DNA from: Fibrobacteres bacterium CG2_30_45_31
GTDB taxonomy: Bacteria; Fibrobacterota; Fibrobacteria; Fibrobacterales; Fibrobacteraceae
Direction of reading: 5' to 3'
NCBI GenBank assembly: GCA_001873075.1
Contig: MNYL01000221.1
Span: 1 to 25,705 of the forward strand
Length of the DNA: 25,705 nucleotides
A program made the position numbers and the translations under genes. The notes beneath the pieces were generated by a model that ran no database searches, had not been told where the DNA came from, and saw only the letters and a program-made list of their open reading frames with translations. Below, one piece after another: positions 21,430-25,705 of the stretch. Positions within the stretch are counted from its first letter, which is position 1; every line of letters starts with the position of its first letter.

Positions 21430-22023
21430 GTGGTAATCCCAACCATTATTGAAAATACAGGCCGTGGTGAACGCGCTTATGACATCTATTCCCGGTTGCT
21501 CAAAGAACGCATTATTTTCTTGGGTACCCCGATTAATGATGAAGTGGCGAACAACGTCATGGCGCAGTTGATTTTTCTGGAATATGAAAATCCTGAGAAG
21601 GATATTACTCTGTATATCAATAGCCCTGGTGGGTATGTTTCTGCGGGGCTTGCCATTTACGACACCATGCAACATATTCGCCCGAATATTGCAACGATCT
21701 GCATTGGTAATAGCATTTCTATGGCTGCCATATTGCTTGCTGCGGGTACCAAGGGAAAACGTTATGCGCTTCCTCATTCCCGCATCATGCTTCACCAACC
21801 GTCGGGTGCTGCGACTGGCCAATCCACGGATATTCAGATTCATGCGAAGGAAATCATTAAAACGCGCGAGACGCTGACTGAAATTATCGCGAAACATTCT
21901 GGCCGTGACATTAATGAAGTGCGCACTAAAACAGACCGTGACTTTTACATGAGCCCGGAAGAAGCGTTAGAATTTGGCGTGATTGATGAAATTTTCAATC
22001 CTCATAAACAAGAGGGCGTTTGA
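21430..22023 (+). CDS. clpP: ATP-dependent Clp protease proteolytic subunit
   Basis: A 197-residue ClpP that starts with GTG, preceded by GGGAGG. It begins MVIPTIIENTGRGERAYDIY and has the SPGG segment at residues 65-68. The catalytic triad is Ser97, His122 (RIMLHQP) and Asp171 (TDRDFYM). The nucleophile motif reads GNSISMAA where most ClpPs have G-x-A-A-S-M-G/A; the serine itself is conserved. It forms the two-ring barrel that degrades proteins delivered by ClpX, which is encoded next with a one-base TGATG overlap. No propeptide is evident. Confidence 0.97.
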   Translation: MVIPTIIENTGRGERAYDIYSRLLKERIIFLGTPINDEVANNVMAQLIFLEYENPEKDITLYINSPGGYVSAGLAIYDTMQHIRPNIATICIGNSISMAAILLAAGTKGKRYALPHSRIMLHQPSGAATGQSTDIQIHAKEIIKTRETLTEIIAKHSGRDINEVRTKTDRDFYMSPEEALEFGVIDEIFNPHKQEGV

Positions 22024-23321
22024 TGTATAAAGGCGGCAAGAACCATCCTCAGATCGCTTGTAGCTTTTGCGGTAAACCTGCGGAACAGGTCGCAAAGCTG
22101 ATTACTGGCGCAGGAGTGCACATTTGTAATGAATGTGTTTCCATGTGTTATAATCTGATGGTGGAAGAACTTGCAAAAGATGCTGCGAAGACAAGCGTAG
22201 CATCACCGGAAACAACCAAACCGTTGCCGCCACCCACGGCAATTAAAGCGAACTTGGATCAATACGTTATTGGACAAGATGATGCGAAAACGGCGTTGTC
22301 TGTTGCCGTGTATAATCACTACAAACGCTTGCGTTATAAAGATGCCAACAAGAAAAATGGCAATGATGTAGAAGTGGAAAAATCCAACTTGCTTTTGGTA
22401 GGTCCCACAGGTTCTGGAAAAACATTGCTCGCTCAAACCCTTGCTCGATTCCTGGATGTTCCTTTTTCTATTGCGGATGCGACAGTGTTGACTGAAGCGG
22501 GTTATGTTGGCGAAGATGTGGAAAATATTCTGGTTCGCTTGTTGCAAGCTTCCGACTACAATGTAGAACGCGCAGAACATGGCATCATCTTTGTGGATGA
22601 GATTGATAAGATTGCAAGAAAAACGGCGAATCCTTCGATTACGCGTGATGTTTCGGGTGAAGGCGTGCAACAAGGGCTTCTTAAGATCCTTGAAGGAACC
22701 GTCGCTGCCGTGCCCCCGAAGGGCGGTCGCAAACATCCGGAACAGAATCTGGTGCATATCAATACGCGTGATATTTTGTTCATTTGTGGTGGAGCCTTTG
22801 AATCGTTGGATAAGATTATCGCTCACCGTGTGAATAAGGGTGGAATGGGTTTTGGCGCTGATATCAGAAGTGAAAGAGATACGACTTTGAGTACTCTCTT
22901 TAAACAGTTGGAACCAGATGATCTTATTCATTTTGGCTTGATCCCAGAATTGGTAGGTCGTTTGCCAGTGGCTGTGGCGTTGGATGAGCTAGATGAACCC
23001 ACGCTTTTCAAAATTTTGACAGAGCCTAAGAACGCTCTTGTGAAGCAGTTTAAAAAGTTATTTGAGATGGATGGGATTACATTGGAATTCTCCGATGATG
23101 CCCTCACTGAAGTGGTTTCTGAAGCGATGCTTCGTAAAACAGGGGCTCGCGGGCTTCGTTCTGTGCTTGAAAAAGCTTTGCAAAAGGCTATGTTTGAACT
23201 CCCCGGTACAGGAACGAAGAAGTTAGTGCTCACGGGGGAAATGGTTCGAAAGGGCATTTATTCCGCAGAAAAAGCAAAAAAAGCGGATTCGCATACGGTC
23301 GGTAAGAAAAACGTTGCTTAA
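22023..23321 (+). CDS. clpX: ATP-dependent Clp protease ATP-binding subunit ClpX
   Basis: A 432-residue AAA+ unfoldase. The N-terminal zinc-binding domain has Cys13, Cys16, Cys35 and Cys38. Walker A is GPTGSGKT (127-134), the pore loop GYVG (160-163), Walker B IIFVDEID (188-195), and the ClpP-docking loop MGF (275-277) replaces the common IGF, within family variation. Sensor 2 is in the TGARGLR segment. The ATG at 22023 overlaps the clpP TGA; a TTG immediately upstream is in frame but less likely. It recognises tagged substrates and feeds ClpP. Its TAA is embedded in TAAGG, the probable ribosome-binding site of lon. Confidence 0.98.
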   Translation: MYKGGKNHPQIACSFCGKPAEQVAKLITGAGVHICNECVSMCYNLMVEELAKDAAKTSVASPETTKPLPPPTAIKANLDQYVIGQDDAKTALSVAVYNHYKRLRYKDANKKNGNDVEVEKSNLLLVGPTGSGKTLLAQTLARFLDVPFSIADATVLTEAGYVGEDVENILVRLLQASDYNVERAEHGIIFVDEIDKIARKTANPSITRDVSGEGVQQGLLKILEGTVAAVPPKGGRKHPEQNLVHINTRDILFICGGAFESLDKIIAHRVNKGGMGFGADIRSERDTTLSTLFKQLEPDDLIHFGLIPELVGRLPVAVALDELDEPTLFKILTEPKNALVKQFKKLFEMDGITLEFSDDALTEVVSEAMLRKTGARGLRSVLEKALQKAMFELPGTGTKKLVLTGEMVRKGIYSAEKAKKADSHTVGKKNVA

Positions 23322-23333
23322 GGTTTTATTCCT

Positions 23334-25705
23334 GTGAAAAAAAAGATGATTCAGAAGAAGGGCGAGACTTTCGTTAATGCGTTGACGTTGGATCTTTCTC
23401 ATCCGGTTCCGTTGGTGCCATTACGCGATACGTTGGTGGTTCCAGGTTCTTCTACACGGATTCTGGTTGGCCGAGATGTCTCGGTAAGAGCTTTGGATGC
23501 TTCTCGTGAAGCGGATGGTTTTGTTCTGCTTTTATTGCAACGGGATTCCAATACGGAAGCTGTGAAGGCCGAAGATCTGAGCCGTGTGGGTGTTTTGGCG
23601 CGGATTCAGACCGTAACCCCGTTACCCAATGGTTATTTGAAAGTTCTGGTAGAGGGGATACTTGCTGTTGACATTTTGGATATTACCCTCTCGACTTATT
23701 ACTCTGCACTTGTTTCCCCCAGAGACTTCCATTATGGAAATACGGCGCAGGATAAAGAGTTAGCAGAGGAAAGTATTCGATTGTTTAGTCGTTATGCAGA
23801 GATTCAGGATGTTCCCCCGGATTTGATTGAAACGTTGCGTACAACAGAAGCGCCGCTTCAAGTATTTATGGGGATGATCCCATTCATGCGTCTTGCGCCT
23901 TCAGAAAAACAAGGCCTTTTAGAACAAGATTCGATAGCGACTTTGGGTAATTTGGTCAATTCACTTTTGCAGACTGCCATTGACACAGAACACGTTTCTC
24001 AACGCATTCGTCAAGATGTTCAGCATAAAATGCAACAATCCCAAAAAGAATGGCTTATCAATGAGCAAATTCGGATGTTGCAGGAAGAAATTTCGGGTGG
24101 GGAAGCAGGAACGAACGAACTCACTACTTTAGTCAATAAGATTAAAGCCAAACGATTCTCTCCGGTGATTCAGGAAAAACTGGACGAAGAGTTAGAGCGC
24201 ATGAAATTCATGCACCCGACAAGCCCTGAGTATGCGGTCGTTCGAAATTATTTGGATTGGTTTATTTCTTTCCCCTATGGTGAATATACGGAGACCTCTT
24301 TGAATCTTAAAAAGGTCAAGGCGGATCTCGATAAGAAACATTTTGGTTTGGAAAAAGTCAAAGACCGCGTCTTGGAATATGTGGCCGTTTTAAAATTGAC
24401 GGGTTCTGAGAAGCGCGCCCCCATTCTATGCCTCGTCGGCCCTCCAGGTGTTGGAAAGACAACACTTGCCACCTCTATTGCGGAATCTATTGGTCGCAAT
24501 TTTGTGCGCATCACCTTGGGGGGTGTCCGTGATGAGGCTGAAATTAGAGGCCATCGTCGTACTTACATCGGTTCTATGCCCGGTCGCTTTATTCAGGCTT
24601 TGCGCCGTGCGAAATGCATGAATCCTGTCGTTCTTTTAGATGAAATTGACAAGATGGCGAGTGACTTCCGTGGGGATCCTGCGAGTGCAATGCTCGAAGT
24701 CTTGGACCCGGAATTGAATCACGATTTTGCGGACCACTTTATGGAAGTAGGTTTGGATTTGTCTCGGGTTCTTTTTATTGCGACTGCCAATGCCGAAGAT
24801 GAAATTCCAGCCGCTTTGCATGACCGATTGGAAGTGGTTCGCTTGCCTGGTTATTATGTCCACGAAAAGCAAAGTATTGCGAAACAATACCTCTTACCTA
24901 AGGTCTGTGAACGTTGCGGGCTTGTGAATGGGAAAGACATTGCAATTGATGACATTTGTGTTCACAAAATAATTCGTGAATATACTCGTGAAGCAGGAGT
25001 TCGCGAATTGGAACGACTCTTAGAAACGATTGTTCGCAAACGCGCTAAAGAAGTGGTACTCGGGAAAAAGCTTAAAGCAGAGCTTACCGAAAAAGATATT
25101 TCCCATTATTTGGGAGTCCCGCGCTTCTTGGAAAATCGATTGTCAAAACCGGGGCGTCCTGGTTTAGTGACGGGCCTTGCCTGGACCTCTGTGGGTGGCG
25201 AAATACTTTCTTTGGAGTGCACATTGTTGAGTGGCCGTGGTCATTTACAACTCACGGGGAAGCTCGGTGATGTGATGAAAGAATCGGCCCAGATTGCTTT
25301 GAGCCTTGTGCGTGAACGTTTGCAAAAGTTTGGAATTGATCCTGCTATTGTGCGCAAAACGGACATTCATATTCATGTGCCAGAAGGTGCTGTGCCTAAA
25401 GATGGTCCTTCTGCAGGGATTGGCCTTACGCTCGCTCTTCTTTCTGCATTTACGCGGATTCCTGTTTCTCCAGATATTGCGTTCACGGGCGAAGTGAGTC
25501 TCACGGGTGAACTCCATGCCATTGGAGGCCTCAATGAAAAAGCACTTGCCGCATTAGACGCTGGCGTTAAGACCCTTTTCTTGCCTCAGGAAAATGCGAA
25601 AGATGTCGTTGAACTTCCGAGTCTCGTGCAAAAAGGGCTCAAAATACATCTTAAATCACACATTGATGACGTCATTCGGGAGCTTTTCAAGAGTCCTTCT
25701 CTTAA
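23334..25705 (+). CDS. lon: ATP-dependent protease Lon (partial, C-terminal end cut)
   Basis: The frame is open from a GTG at 23334 to the window end, 790 codons plus two bases, so only the last residues are probably missing. The N-terminal substrate-binding domain opens VPLVPLRDTLVVPG. Walker A is GPPGVGKTT (369-377), Walker B VVLLDEIDK (432-440). The protease domain has PEGAVPKDGPSAG with catalytic Ser693, and GGLNEKALAA with Lys736, the same 43-residue spacing as the E. coli Ser-Lys dyad. TAAGG, overlapping the clpX stop, lies 10 bases before the GTG; an ATG at 23346 is an alternative start without a clear ribosome-binding site. Lon degrades misfolded and regulatory proteins in the cytoplasm. 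Confidence 0.97.
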   Translation, partial: MKKKMIQKKGETFVNALTLDLSHPVPLVPLRDTLVVPGSSTRILVGRDVSVRALDASREADGFVLLLLQRDSNTEAVKAEDLSRVGVLARIQTVTPLPNGYLKVLVEGILAVDILDITLSTYYSALVSPRDFHYGNTAQDKELAEESIRLFSRYAEIQDVPPDLIETLRTTEAPLQVFMGMIPFMRLAPSEKQGLLEQDSIATLGNLVNSLLQTAIDTEHVSQRIRQDVQHKMQQSQKEWLINEQIRMLQEEISGGEAGTNELTTLVNKIKAKRFSPVIQEKLDEELERMKFMHPTSPEYAVVRNYLDWFISFPYGEYTETSLNLKKVKADLDKKHFGLEKVKDRVLEYVAVLKLTGSEKRAPILCLVGPPGVGKTTLATSIAESIGRNFVRITLGGVRDEAEIRGHRRTYIGSMPGRFIQALRRAKCMNPVVLLDEIDKMASDFRGDPASAMLEVLDPELNHDFADHFMEVGLDLSRVLFIATANAEDEIPAALHDRLEVVRLPGYYVHEKQSIAKQYLLPKVCERCGLVNGKDIAIDDICVHKIIREYTREAGVRELERLLETIVRKRAKEVVLGKKLKAELTEKDISHYLGVPRFLENRLSKPGRPGLVTGLAWTSVGGEILSLECTLLSGRGHLQLTGKLGDVMKESAQIALSLVRERLQKFGIDPAIVRKTDIHIHVPEGAVPKDGPSAGIGLTLALLSAFTRIPVSPDIAFTGEVSLTGELHAIGGLNEKALAALDAGVKTLFLPQENAKDVVELPSLVQKGLKIHLKSHIDDVIRELFKSPSL

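Noticed and set aside
22845..22853. MGF instead of IGF in the ClpX loop that docks on ClpP.
   Set aside because: The family tolerates several hydrophobic residues at the first position, so this is ordinary variation.
1..25705. CRISPR arrays, insertion sequences, toxin-antitoxin or restriction genes.
   Set aside because: I found no regularly spaced repeats, transposase-like proteins or small gene pairs of these kinds on either strand.

Overview
The window is a bacterial chromosome segment in three blocks. Protein style, gene order, the zinc-binding S14 and T-rich spacers containing a TAT element suggest a Fibrobacter-like member of the Fibrobacterota. That assignment is recognition and inference, moderate at best; nothing here proves the genus.

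Block 1 (1-12962) is one continuous plus-strand translation-machinery operon. It opens with the 3' end of tuf and then carries the fused S10, spc and alpha operons: rpsJ-rplC-rplD-rplW-rplB-rpsS-rplV-rpsC-rplP-rpmC-rpsQ-rplN-rplX-rplE-rpsN-rpsH-rplF-rplR-rpsE-rpmD-rplO-secY-infA-rpmJ-rpsM-rpsK-rpoA-rplQ. Genes overlap or sit a few bases apart and often share a stop codon with the next Shine-Dalgarno. The block ends at a strong intrinsic terminator (12931-12962). Two familiar neighbours are missing: adk/map between secY and infA, and rpsD (S4) between rpsK and rpoA. rpmD (59 aa) and rpmJ (38 aa) are present but very short.

Block 2 (12993-19850) is a visibly AT-rich surface-polysaccharide cassette. 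A plus-strand operon encodes a Wza-type Poly_export/SLBB protein, a Wzz-type chain-length protein without a kinase domain, a Wzy-like polymerase and an acyltransferase-3 membrane protein. A Wzx-like flippase gene lies convergently on the minus strand. A SAM-dependent methyltransferase is divergent from wzx. Together these are the flip, polymerise, length-control, export and decorate steps of a Wzx/Wzy pathway. No glycosyltransferase, initiating transferase or nucleotide-sugar gene is present, so the sugar-assembly genes must lie elsewhere.

Block 3 (20033-25705) is a proteostasis unit: tRNA-Leu(UAG), then trigger factor (tig), clpP, clpX and lon (cut by the window edge about 790 codons in). 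The protease genes are tightly packed and probably cotranscribed.

I see no transposase, integrase, CRISPR array, restriction system or evidently new multi-gene system. The most noteworthy points are the polysaccharide cassette between two housekeeping blocks with its missing glycosyltransferases, the two hairpin/T-tract/GTAT boundaries that bracket it, a small hairpin covering the infA ribosome-binding site, and an atypical nucleophile motif in ClpP.
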